A stretch of DNA of 5,356 nucleotides from DAOVGU01 sp030637775 [NCBI: bacterium] (GCA_030637775.1 DAOWFY010000071.1:1-5356); one strand, 5' to 3'; positions 1-5,356 are shown, counted from the first letter of the stretch. The notes: a model not told the origin generated them from the letters alone. Translations and numbers: made by a program.

Positions 1-318
1 ACCTATGGGTACGGAAAGTTAACCCTTGTTGAAGAAGAAACGGAACCAGAACCAAGTAGTGGAAATGGCGGAGGAGGAGGTTGCTTTATTGCTACCGCGG
101 CCTTTGGAACACCACTGGCCGAAGAGGTAATTGCTTTAAAGAAATTCAGGGACCAGCACCTTCTAAGCAGTCCCTGGGGAAGAATATTTGTGAGAGCCTA
201 CTATAAGTTTTCTCCCCAAATAGCTAACTTTATCCGCAACAAACCCCTCATCAAGTACATGGTGAGACTTCAATTAAGCCCCCTAATCTGGCTCAGCAGG
301 AAAATAACCACAGATTAA
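1..318 (+). CDS. C-terminal fragment of a CFI-box-CTERM domain protein
   Basis: This is an open frame from the first base to a TAA at 316-318, giving the last 105 residues of a longer protein. It reads as the end of an upstream domain, then an acidic Glu/Pro stretch (about residues 11-18), a Gly-rich linker (21-27), and CFIATAAFGTPLAEEV at 28-43. After that come a basic/aromatic segment (KKFRDQ, RIFVRAYYKFSP) and a final hydrophobic stretch ending in charged residues. The Gly linker followed by Cys-Phe-Ile-Ala-Thr-Ala-Ala is the signature of the C-terminal domain named CFI-box-CTERM, found at the end of varied secreted or surface proteins in many Gram-negative-type genomes. A role in sorting or anchoring is plausible but not established. 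The upstream domain cannot be identified from what is present. The gene is separated from polA by 75 nt that hold a structured repeat but no clear terminator. Confidence 0.8.
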   Translation, partial: TYGYGKLTLVEEETEPEPSSGNGGGGGCFIATAAFGTPLAEEVIALKKFRDQHLLSSPWGRIFVRAYYKFSPQIANFIRNKPLIKYMVRLQLSPLIWLSRKITTD

Positions 319-319
319 A

Positions 320-367
320 GTAGTGGCAGAGTTTACTCTGCTTATGTCGAGCAAGCTCGACCACTAC
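320..367. repeat. Intergenic three-way-junction palindromic element
   Basis: This 48-nt element nearly fills the gap before polA. The outer stem is GTAGTG (320-325) pairing with CACTAC (362-367). Inside it, arm 1 is GCAGAG/CTCTGC (326-331/336-341, loop TTTA), followed by a linker TTAT (342-345). Arm 2 is GTCGAG/CTCGAC (346-351/356-361, loop CAAG). All pairs are Watson-Crick, and 44 of the 48 bases lie in stems or tetraloops. It directly follows the upstream stop codon. There is no T-tract after it, so it is not a standard intrinsic terminator. It looks like a REP-like dispersed repeat and shares its design with 1532-1585 and 2302-2378. It may also stabilise the 3' end of the upstream mRNA. 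Confidence 0.75.
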
Positions 368-393
368 ATCGCTAATAAAGGTAGCAAAAATGA

Positions 394-2934
394 ATGGATA
401 AATCCCTTTATCTTATTGATGGAAATAATCTCATCTATCGTTCCTATTATGCGTTGGGTCCACTTTCCACCTCTTCCGGTCAACCGACAAATGCCGCTCT
501 CGGCTTTACGACCACTCTGCTTAAACTAATCCGGGAGAAAAGTCCTTCCTATTTGGCAGTTGCCTTTGACCTTAAAGGGCCTACATTTCGCCATAAACTT
601 TTTCAGGATTATAAGATTCAGCGACCTCCAATGCCGGAGGATTTAGTAAGCCAGATTCCGATCATCAAGGAGATAGTCAAGGCTCTTCGTATCCCCATCT
701 TGGAAAGGCAAGGATATGAGGCGGACGATGTTTTAGCCACGGTAGCAAAACGAGCAGAAAAAGAAAATCTAAATACCTTTATTATTACCGGGGATAAGGA
801 TATTCTTCAATTGGTTGATGTTAGAATCAAGGTCTACAATACCAACAAGAACCTTCTCTATGATGAAGAAAAGGTAAGGGAAAATTTTGGCATATCCCCG
901 GAGAATATCGTTGACCTTATTGCTTTGATGGGTGACGCATCGGATAATATTCCCGGGGTCTCCGGTATTGGAGAAAAGACCGCCGTCAAATTAATTGAGA
1001 AGTTTGGTTCTCTAGAGAAGCTTTATGAAAATCTTGATAGAATAGAGGGTTCCCTCAAGGAGAAACTAAAACAAGGAAAAGAAATAGCCTTTTTAAGTAA
1101 GAGATTGGCAATACTTGATTTATCTGTACCCTTAGAGATAAAAGTTGCTGACTGTCAGATGAAGAGTCCTGATTACCAGAAATTAAGAGAAATTTTCCAG
1201 AGACTGGAGTTCAAGAGATTGGTTAAAGAGATAGAGAAGAGAGATTCTTCGGCTGTGCCTCAGAATGACACTTCGTGTCGGGTTGCTTCGCCTTCGGCTC
1301 ACAATGACGAGGAAGATTTTTTGCTCTTTTCGCCGGGCAAATCTTATAAGATGTCAGAGATTTTGGGGGATTTAGAGAGCTTTAGGGCTATCTTAGAGAA
1401 TCCGGACATAGAAAAGATTGGTTTTCATCTCAAGGAGAAAATAGTTCAATTTGCAAAGAGCGGAATTGAGGCAAGAGGAGAACTCTTCGATCTGGCTGTG
1501 GCGGGATATCTGTTGAATACGGGGCCAATGACTGTAGGGGTCGGATTCATCCGACCCGCGGGCTTGATAAATCAAGCCCCCACAGAATTGCGGGACTATT
1601 ATGAAAGAGACCTTCAGAAGAAAAATCTTTTCTCTCTCTTTAGAGAAGTGGAGATGCCTCTCGCCAGCGTCCTAACAAAGTTGGAAATAAGGGGTATCTA
1701 CATTGATCTCAATTACCTTTCCTCTTTAAGCAAAAGATTTGGAGAAAAACTGCGAGATTTAGAAAGGGAGATATATTTAGCAAGTGGAGAGGAGTTTAAC
1801 ATCAATTCTCCCGATCAACTGAGAAAAATTCTCTTTGAGAAATTAAAGCTACCCCCGGGCAAAAGAACAAAGAAAGGTTACTCTACCGATAGCGAGGTGT
1901 TAAAGGAACTCTCAAAGATTCACCATCTTCCCGCCACCTTATTAGAGTATCGGGAGCTTTACAAACTTAAGAGTACCTATGTTGATGCTTTACCGAAACT
2001 TATCAGCAAGAAAGATAATAGACTTCATACCACCTTTAATCAGATCGGAACGGCTACCGGAAGGCTCTCCTCTTCCAACCCGAATCTGCAGAATATCCCC
2101 ATCAGAACGGAGAATGGTTCCTTAATCCGGAAAGCATTTAGGGCGGAGAAAAAAAATCTCCTCTTTTCCTTTGACTACTCCCAGATTGAATTAAGGATTC
2201 TGGGGCATCTTTCTCAAGACTCTCTCCTGATAGAAGCCTTTTTGAAGGATAAAGATATTCACGCGGAAACCGCCTCTTTAATCTTTAAGGGAGAATCATC
2301 ACCCTCTCTTCTATCCCCTCCCCTCGAGGGAGGGCTCCCGTCCGGTGGACGGGATGGGGGGGAAGATAGGGGAGGGGGGATTACTCCGGAAATGCGACGG
2401 ATTGGAAAAACAGTAAACTTTGCTATTGTCTATGGGATGAGTGGTTTTGGTTTAGCAAAAGAGTTGGAAATTAAGAGAAAAGAGGCAGAAGATTTTATTG
2501 CGCGCTATTTTGAAAGATATCGCCGCGTTAAGGAATATTTGGAAGAGACCTTGGAAAGAGCAAGAGAGGAAGGCTATGTCTCTACCATTCTGGGTAGACG
2601 CCGCATGATTCCCAATATTAAAAGTGAACTTCCCAATCTGCGAAAAATTGCCGAGCGCGCCGCGGTTAATATGCCGGTTCAGGGCTCGGCGGCCGATCTT
2701 TTAAAGCTCGCAATGGTAAAGATTGAGAGGGATTTGACAAAGAAAAATTTAAGGACTACAATGATTTTATCAATCCATGACGAACTTCTCTTTGAAGGGC
2801 CAGAGGAAGAGGAGCAACTTTTGACAAAGATTGTTAAGGATGATATGATAAATGCAATTCCTCTTTCCCTGCCGATTGAGGTGGAGGTGAAGAAAGGAAA
2901 GAACTGGTTGGAATTGACAAAGATAAAGGATTGA
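394..2934 (+). CDS. polA: DNA polymerase I (5' nuclease + polymerase; vestigial proofreading domain; three in-frame repeat insertions)
   Basis: 846 aa, a family A polymerase for Okazaki-fragment maturation and repair gap filling in the cytoplasm. The 5' nuclease domain (about 1-285) has the N-terminal DGNN (Asp9), EADD (109-112), GDKD (133-136) and GDASDN (180-185), followed by a helix-hairpin-helix region. The 3'-5' exonuclease region (about 306-410) lacks the DxE motif, and the Asp expected in NLKYD is Lys349 (HLKEK). Only a YxxxD (402-406) remains, so proofreading is probably absent, as in Taq or Bacillus enzymes. The polymerase part has TATGRLSSSNPNLQNIP (553-569), motif A DYSQIELR (Asp594), the O-helix with Arg668/Lys672/Phe676/Tyr680, and motif C HDE with Asp796. 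Repeat-derived inserts lie at about residues 283-305, 380-397 and 636-662, all in frame. The start is ATG 394; AAAGGT at 377-382 is an acceptable if slightly distant ribosome site, and an ATG at 390 gives only three codons. No clear promoter was seen upstream. Confidence 0.97.
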   Translation: MDKSLYLIDGNNLIYRSYYALGPLSTSSGQPTNAALGFTTTLLKLIREKSPSYLAVAFDLKGPTFRHKLFQDYKIQRPPMPEDLVSQIPIIKEIVKALRIPILERQGYEADDVLATVAKRAEKENLNTFIITGDKDILQLVDVRIKVYNTNKNLLYDEEKVRENFGISPENIVDLIALMGDASDNIPGVSGIGEKTAVKLIEKFGSLEKLYENLDRIEGSLKEKLKQGKEIAFLSKRLAILDLSVPLEIKVADCQMKSPDYQKLREIFQRLEFKRLVKEIEKRDSSAVPQNDTSCRVASPSAHNDEEDFLLFSPGKSYKMSEILGDLESFRAILENPDIEKIGFHLKEKIVQFAKSGIEARGELFDLAVAGYLLNTGPMTVGVGFIRPAGLINQAPTELRDYYERDLQKKNLFSLFREVEMPLASVLTKLEIRGIYIDLNYLSSLSKRFGEKLRDLEREIYLASGEEFNINSPDQLRKILFEKLKLPPGKRTKKGYSTDSEVLKELSKIHHLPATLLEYRELYKLKSTYVDALPKLISKKDNRLHTTFNQIGTATGRLSSSNPNLQNIPIRTENGSLIRKAFRAEKKNLLFSFDYSQIELRILGHLSQDSLLIEAFLKDKDIHAETASLIFKGESSPSLLSPPLEGGLPSGGRDGGEDRGGGITPEMRRIGKTVNFAIVYGMSGFGLAKELEIKRKEAEDFIARYFERYRRVKEYLEETLERAREEGYVSTILGRRRMIPNIKSELPNLRKIAERAAVNMPVQGSAADLLKLAMVKIERDLTKKNLRTTMILSIHDELLFEGPEEEEQLLTKIVKDDMINAIPLSLPIEVEVKKGKNWLELTKIKD
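1241..1308 (-). repeat. Tandem GTCATT-TGAG repeat pair embedded in polA
   Basis: On the minus strand this stretch holds two 29-nt units in direct tandem, at 1308-1280 and 1269-1241. Both open with GTCATTnTGAG and contain GAAG near the end. They match at 21 of 29 positions by my count. The 10-nt spacer forms, with flanking bases, the hairpin GACAC/GTGTC (1267-1271/1275-1279, loop TTC). The sequence resembles the dispersed GTCATTGCGAG...CGAAGCAATC and GTCATTCTGAG...GAAGAATC repeats known from many environmental bacterial genomes. In polA it is translated as a hydrophilic Ser/Ala/Thr-rich stretch, about residues 283-305. That is the linker between the 5' nuclease and the exonuclease-like domain, where an insertion would be well tolerated. 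Confidence 0.75.
1532..1585. repeat. Three-way-junction palindromic element embedded in polA
   Basis: 54 nt, equal to 18 codons. The outer stem CTGTAG (1532-1537) pairs with CCACAG (1580-1585), with one A-C mismatch. Arm 1 is GGGTCGGA/TCCGACCC (1538-1545/1550-1557, loop TTCA). After a 2-nt linker, arm 2 is GGGCTTGAT/ATCAAGCCC (1560-1568/1571-1579). It is read in frame as about residues 380-397 of PolA (VGVGFIRPAGLINQAPT), inside the degenerate exonuclease domain where family members normally have other sequence. The arrangement matches that of 320-367, though the bases differ. It resembles the GGGG-hairpin-GCGGGCTTGATAAATCAAGCCC type of dispersed repeat seen in uncultivated bacterial genomes. 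Confidence 0.78.
2302..2378. repeat. CCCTCCC/GGGAGGG palindromic element embedded in polA
   Basis: The outer stem is 14 bp, 2302-2315 with 2365-2378, including three G-T wobbles. Arm 1 is CCCTCCC/GGGAGGG (2316-2322/2328-2334, loop CTCGA). Arm 2 is TCCCGTCC/GGACGGGA (2336-2343/2347-2354, loop GGT). A G-rich bulge, 2355-2364, completes it. In PolA it encodes a Pro/Gly-rich stretch (about residues 636-662, SPPLEGG...DRGGG) between motif A and the O-helix. Typical family A enzymes have only a short loop there before the TPEMRR-like sequence. The same family of sequence recurs at 4793-4815 and 5297-5356. Confidence 0.8.
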
Positions 2935-2942
2935 GGTACAAT
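2914..2942 (+). promoter_or_regulatory. Sigma-70-type promoter for the pseudopilin pair, overlapping the polA 3' end
   Basis: TTGACA (2914-2919), a 17-nt spacer and TACAAT (2937-2942) form a consensus -35, optimal spacing and a one-mismatch -10. The -35 and most of the spacer lie inside the last polA codons. The predicted start is near 2949, giving a leader of about 22 nt that still contains the ribosome site. No terminator separates polA from this gene, so polA transcripts probably also read through. Confidence 0.75.
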
Positions 2943-2950
2943 CAAACAGA

Positions 2951-2962
2951 AAAGGGGGGTGA
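2951..2962 (+). promoter_or_regulatory. Ribosome binding site that sets the first pseudopilin start
   Basis: AAAGGGGGGTGA matches an extended Shine-Dalgarno (GGAGGTGA type, one G-U wobble), 8 nt before ATG 2971. The GTG at 2959 lies inside this site and so cannot use it. The next gene has the same arrangement, with AGGGGGTGG (3569-3577) just before ATG 3581. This supports 2971 over 2959 as the start. Confidence 0.75.
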
Positions 2963-2970
2963 ATAAGGAA

Positions 2971-3537
2971 ATGAGAGGAAGAAAAGGATTTACTTTGATT
3001 GAGCTTTTGGTGGTAATAGCAATTATTGCTATTTTAGCGGCGATGCTATTACCCGCATTAGCCAGAGCCCGGGAGCAGGCCAGAAGAGGAGTCTGCATCA
3101 CTCGGTTAAAACAGATTGGTCTGGCATTGCATATGTTTGCCCAGGACCACGAGGAGGCTTTCCCTGCCGCAAATACTGATCATAGCGACTATACAGGTTT
3201 GGGCCAGTTGGAAGTGGTAGGCAAAGAGTATATATCTGCTCACAAAGTGTTTATTTGTCCATCCGATAGGGCTACCCTTGCATTGAGCGTAGACGCAAAC
3301 TACTTTTCCTATGCCTATGATGCTGGTCTTACCGAGCAGAGTAGCTCAAGTGCCTACATCGTTAGTGACCGAACAACTCCTGATGCTTCGACAGCCTGTC
3401 CTGCATCAGTTCCTTCTGGCACCCATAAGGGAGATGGAGTTAATATTCTTTATGTGGGTGGTCAGGCGGAGTGGGTCCCCGAGGCAAGCCTCACGGATGG
3501 TGCTATGGGAGTTCTCGTAACTGCCAGCGGTAGCTAA
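2971..3537 (+). CDS. Prepilin-like (type II pseudopilin/type IV pilin-like) protein with a diverged H-X-DG C-terminus
   Basis: 188 aa from ATG 2971. A six-residue basic leader (MRGRKG) precedes [19 protein letters not shown]. This is a class III signal, cut by prepilin peptidase after Gly6, leaving an N-methylated Phe with Glu at mature position 5 (Glu11). Residues 10-30 form the membrane/assembly helix. Then follow a basic [10 protein letters not shown] segment, [20 protein letters not shown], and FICPSD with Cys96, which could pair with Cys42. The C-terminal strand reads [18 protein letters not shown] (152-169). In the family this is normally H...NVLYxDGHVxWV; here the Asp of DG is Gly163 and the following His is Gln165. 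Such proteins form surface or secretion filaments; the exact role is unknown. It is the first of two tandem paralogues, 43 nt apart, with its own promoter. A GTG start at 2959 (192 aa) is less likely. Confidence 0.88.
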   Translation: MRGRKGFTLIELLVVIAIIAILAAMLLPALARAREQARRGVCITRLKQIGLALHMFAQDHEEAFPAANTDHSDYTGLGQLEVVGKEYISAHKVFICPSDRATLALSVDANYFSYAYDAGLTEQSSSSAYIVSDRTTPDASTACPASVPSGTHKGDGVNILYVGGQAEWVPEASLTDGAMGVLVTASGS

Positions 3538-3580
3538 TTGCCTGATTGTTTATGCAAATAAAAATGACAGGGGGTGGAAA

Positions 3581-4204
3581 ATGAGAAGAAAAGGTTTTAC
3601 CTTAATTGAACTTTTGGTGGTAATAGCGATTATTGCTATTTTAGCGGCAATGCTATTACCTGTTTTAGCCAGAGCCAGGGAGCAGGCAAGAAGATCTGTC
3701 TGTATTTCCAACTTAAAGCAGATTGGTCTGGGGATGCATATGTACGCTCAGGATTACAATGAATGGTTCCCCACATCCGGTGGTGGAGCTCATGCTGTAG
3801 CTTATTCTTTCAGATGTCTGGCTCGATACGTTACGGCACCCAAGACTTTTATCTGTCCGAGTGCCGCTGATACAGCAGCCGATAGTGTTGACGAACTCAC
3901 CGGGACAAGTGTATCCTATGCTTACAATTATGGCTTGAGTGAGCAAACTTCAACCGATAACGTACTGGTAATAGACCAGCCCGACGAAGGTGCTGAGAGC
4001 AATACGCAAGTAAAAGCACTAACTCCAGATCTGCAGACTACATCTAACCATGGTCGGGCTGGGGTTAATGCTCTCTATGTTGATGGTCATGTAAAATGGG
4101 TAGAGTCCACATCAACCTTCAATATTCCTACATCTGGTGGAGAGACCGCCGATGTGCCCAATCTTGCTAATGCCGAGTTTGTGAACCCTGATAAGACACC
4201 TTAA
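3581..4204 (+). CDS. Prepilin-like (type II pseudopilin/type IV pilin-like) protein with H-X(10)-DG C-terminal motif
   Basis: 207 aa. A five-residue leader (MRRKG) is followed by [19 protein letters not shown], so prepilin peptidase would cleave after Gly5 and Glu10 is mature position 5. Then come [38 protein letters not shown] with Cys92, [12 protein letters not shown], and [19 protein letters not shown]. In the last, His157 and Asp168-Gly169 are ten residues apart. This is the canonical prepilin-type H-X9-DG-like ending, one residue longer by my count. Compared with the upstream copy it keeps the DGH motif and has a longer tail. The first part of the two genes is almost identical in DNA (77 of 84 bases, 3004-3087 against 3611-3694), indicating tandem duplication. 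It is preceded by a strong ribosome site (3569-3577) and followed by an intrinsic terminator, so it is probably the last gene of the transcript. Confidence 0.92.
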   Translation: MRRKGFTLIELLVVIAIIAILAAMLLPVLARAREQARRSVCISNLKQIGLGMHMYAQDYNEWFPTSGGGAHAVAYSFRCLARYVTAPKTFICPSAADTAADSVDELTGTSVSYAYNYGLSEQTSTDNVLVIDQPDEGAESNTQVKALTPDLQTTSNHGRAGVNALYVDGHVKWVESTSTFNIPTSGGETADVPNLANAEFVNPDKTP

Positions 4205-4232
4205 AGGCTGTGGTAGGAACAGAAGTAAAGAT

Positions 4233-4268
4233 AAAAAAACGCCGGGGAAAAATCTTCGGCGTTTTTTT
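4233..4268. terminator. Strong intrinsic terminator after the pseudopilin pair
   Basis: AAAAAAACGCCG (4233-4244) pairs perfectly with CGGCGTTTTTTT (4257-4268). G-T/G-C pairs at 4245-4247 with 4254-4256 can shorten the loop to six bases. The GC core is followed by seven T. The A-tract on the other side means it could work in both directions. It lies 29 nt after the stop at 4204 and insulates the ligase gene from upstream transcription. Confidence 0.93.
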
Positions 4269-4280
4269 ATTTGACATTTG

Positions 4281-4289
4281 TGGTAAAAT
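4281..4289 (+). promoter_or_regulatory. Extended -10 promoter, likely producing a leaderless mRNA
   Basis: TGG followed by TAAAAT (4284-4289) is an extended -10 element. Transcription would start about 7 nt after the hexamer, at A4296, which is the first base of the ATG of the next gene. The only -35 candidate at normal spacing is the terminator T-tract. A consensus TTGACA (4271-4276) is nearby but only 7 nt from this -10. No Shine-Dalgarno precedes ATG 4296, which fits a leaderless message. Confidence 0.55.
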
Positions 4290-4295
4290 GTTTTT

Positions 4296-5356
4296 ATGTC
4301 AAAAATCAGAAGAGTCCTTTTATATTCCTTTCTTCTTCTTTCCCCTTTAGCCTTTTCTAAATTTACCTATAACTATACAATTTTTAAACTGATTTTGCCC
4401 CAGATTTTTTTTCTTTTTATTGCTTTAACATTTCTTATTGAAAAGAAAATTTTTTACTATCATAAGCCTTTAACCATTGTTCTTTCTCTTTATCTCCTCT
4501 TCAATCTCCTCTCTTTTCTTGTTAATCCCTTTCATCATCTTAGTTACCCCCACATAATGCAATTATTAACCTATTTTTCCATCTTCCTCATCACGGTTAA
4601 TTTAAAGAAGGATAAAAGGCTCTTCTTTTTTTTATTTGTTTCCGGGGCTCTTCTTTCTCTCTGGGCAATCAGTGATTTTTTGAAATTTCATCTGGTTAAT
4701 GCCGGTTTTGGCAATAAGAATTTTTTTGCCGGCTATATCATCTTTCTTATTCCCCTTTCATTAAGTTTTGTCATCATTCACCCCCACCTATCTCCTCCCC
4801 CCTCAAGGGGGAGGATTTACCATAAAATCATTTTTCTTTCTCTATTTCTCCTCTATTCCTTTGCCCTTCTTCTCACAAAGTCACAAGCAGCCTATTTAGC
4901 AACAATCGGTGCCATCCTCTTTCTTTTTGCTGTAAACTCAACCAATAGAAAAATACTTTTGCTTAAAACATCCTTTATTCTATTTTTCTTATTTCTTATC
5001 TCTATATTCTCTCATTTCTATTTTGTTAATAGAATCACGGAAAATGTTAGATTGCTTGTCTGGAGAGGAACAATAGATATGATTAAGGTTCATCCTTTAT
5101 TGGGCTCTGGGCCGGGAACCTTTACTATTCATTATCCAAATTACAGGATACCGGAATACTTTCTGCAAAAAGCGGTTGCTCCCATCACCGCCCATGCTCA
5201 CAATGAATATTTGGAGATTCTTTCCGAAACCGGAATTTTTGGTCTCCTTCTTTTTCTTGGTTTTATTTTTCTTTTTTTTAAGGAGGCATGGAAAACCTTT
5301 CCCCCTCCCCTAATTTCCCCTCCCTCGAGGGAGGGGAAATTAGGGGAGGGGGAAAG
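4296..5356 (+). CDS. O-antigen ligase/polymerase (Wzy_C/WaaL-like) membrane protein, 3' truncated by the window
   Basis: Open from ATG 4296 to the window end (353 codons plus two bases), so the C-terminus is missing. It is a very hydrophobic protein with many predicted membrane helices from residue 7 onward. The family's FGNKNFFAGY segment follows the central helices. A large non-cytoplasmic-type loop carries WRGTIDMIKVHPLLGSGPGTF (256-276, Arg257) and HAHNEYLEILSETG (300-313, His300/His302), then a further helix. These Arg and His positions correspond to the conserved catalytic-loop residues of WaaL/Wzy-type glycan transferases, which move undecaprenyl-linked glycans onto an acceptor in the periplasm. 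The actual substrate is unknown; a polysaccharide or glycoprotein role is possible. Two repeat-derived stretches interrupt it: HPHLSPPPSRGRIYH (about 162-176) and FPPPLISPPSREGKLGEGE (335-353). The coding strand is strongly pyrimidine-rich. There is no ribosome site; see the extended -10 element. Confidence 0.85.
   Translation, partial: MSKIRRVLLYSFLLLSPLAFSKFTYNYTIFKLILPQIFFLFIALTFLIEKKIFYYHKPLTIVLSLYLLFNLLSFLVNPFHHLSYPHIMQLLTYFSIFLITVNLKKDKRLFFFLFVSGALLSLWAISDFLKFHLVNAGFGNKNFFAGYIIFLIPLSLSFVIIHPHLSPPPSRGRIYHKIIFLSLFLLYSFALLLTKSQAAYLATIGAILFLFAVNSTNRKILLLKTSFILFFLFLISIFSHFYFVNRITENVRLLVWRGTIDMIKVHPLLGSGPGTFTIHYPNYRIPEYFLQKAVAPITAHAHNEYLEILSETGIFGLLLFLGFIFLFFKEAWKTFPPPLISPPSREGKLGEGE
4793..4815. 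repeat. CCTCCCCC/GGGGGAGG hairpin embedded in the ligase gene
   Basis: TCCTCCCCC (4793-4801) and GGGGGAGGA (4807-4815) form a perfect 9-bp stem around the loop CTCAA. A C-rich lead-in starts near 4780. It is the same kind of hairpin as 2316-2334 (loop CTCGA) but without the second arm, so it looks like a half element. It is read in frame as LSPPPSRGR between two membrane helices of the ligase, the type of loop where extra sequence is tolerated. Confidence 0.75.
5297..5356. repeat. Perfect 60-nt palindrome at the end of the ligase fragment
   Basis: The left arm 5297-5324 and right arm 5329-5356 (28 nt each) are exact reverse complements around TCGA, which is itself self-complementary, so all 60 bases form one perfect palindrome. 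The arms are built of alternating C4-5/T blocks and a TAATTT segment. It belongs to the same family as 2302-2378 and 4793-4815. It remains open in the ligase frame (FPPPLISPPSREGKLGEGE). The palindrome stops exactly at the last base of the window and could extend further. Confidence 0.9.

Noticed and set aside
320-367. Intergenic cloverleaf-like fold as a tRNA or intrinsic terminator
   Set aside because: It has two arms, not three, is only 48 nt and has no T-loop or anticodon features. No T-tract follows, so a terminator is also unsupported.
323-529. 68-codon + strand frame overlapping the polA start
   Set aside because: It starts inside the structured repeat and runs out of frame through conserved polA nuclease-domain codons, with no ribosome site or recognisable protein features.
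1393-1575. 60-codon minus-strand frame in polA
   Set aside because: It is antisense to the coding exonuclease-like region and one of the repeats, and has no features of a real gene.
1241-2378. CRISPR array
   Set aside because: The repeats are palindromic, of different families, irregularly spaced and translated within polA. There are no regular repeat-spacer units.
2959-2970. GTG 2959 as start of the first pseudopilin
   Set aside because: The codon lies within the Shine-Dalgarno sequence. The paralogue's arrangement and the short basic leader both favour ATG 2971.
2679-3101. 140-codon open frame on the minus strand across the polA/pseudopilin junction
   Set aside because: It is antisense to two well-supported genes and to their promoter, shows no recognisable domain, and its composition is that of a shadow frame.
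4271-4276. TTGACA as the -35 of the ligase promoter
   Set aside because: It is 7 nt from the TAAAAT. At 17-nt spacing the partner would be TTATGT, overlapping the start codon, which is a weak -10.

Overview
The window reads as a piece of chromosome from an uncultivated bacterium. It has moderate-to-low GC, a divergent proofreading-deficient DNA polymerase I, tandem pseudopilin-like genes with an H-X(n)-DG-type C-terminus, a CFI-box C-terminal domain, and genes peppered with short GC-rich palindromes. Together these resemble subsurface candidate-phylum genomes such as Omnitrophota. That placement is an impression from gene style, not a phylogenetic result.

Layout, all on the + strand. (1) 1-318: the 3' end of a gene for a protein ending in a Gly-rich linker and a CFI-box C-terminal domain. 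(2) 319-393: a short gap almost filled by a 48-nt element that can fold as a three-way junction. (3) 394-2934: polA, 846 aa, with intact 5' nuclease and polymerase motifs and a degenerate 3'-5' exonuclease domain. It carries three in-frame repeat insertions, at 1241-1308, 1532-1585 and 2302-2378. (4) 2914-2942: a near-consensus promoter over the end of polA, driving two tandem paralogous prepilin-like genes (2971-3537 and 3581-4204). These end at a strong intrinsic terminator (4233-4268). (5) 4281-4289: an extended -10 promoter placed so that transcription would start at the ATG of the last gene. (6) 4296-5356: an O-antigen ligase/polymerase (Wzy_C-like) membrane protein, running off the window. 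It contains one hairpin repeat (4793-4815) and a perfect 60-nt palindrome (5297-5356) that ends exactly at the last base.

The genes do not form one pathway: polA is housekeeping, while the others concern the cell surface (sorted surface protein, pseudopilins, polysaccharide assembly). The most notable signal is the set of structured repeats. Several sequence-distinct families sit in this short stretch, mostly inside open reading frames that they leave intact. Three of them share one design, an outer stem enclosing two hairpins. This resembles in principle the palindromic elements inserted in Rickettsia coding genes. No mobilising enzyme is visible here.
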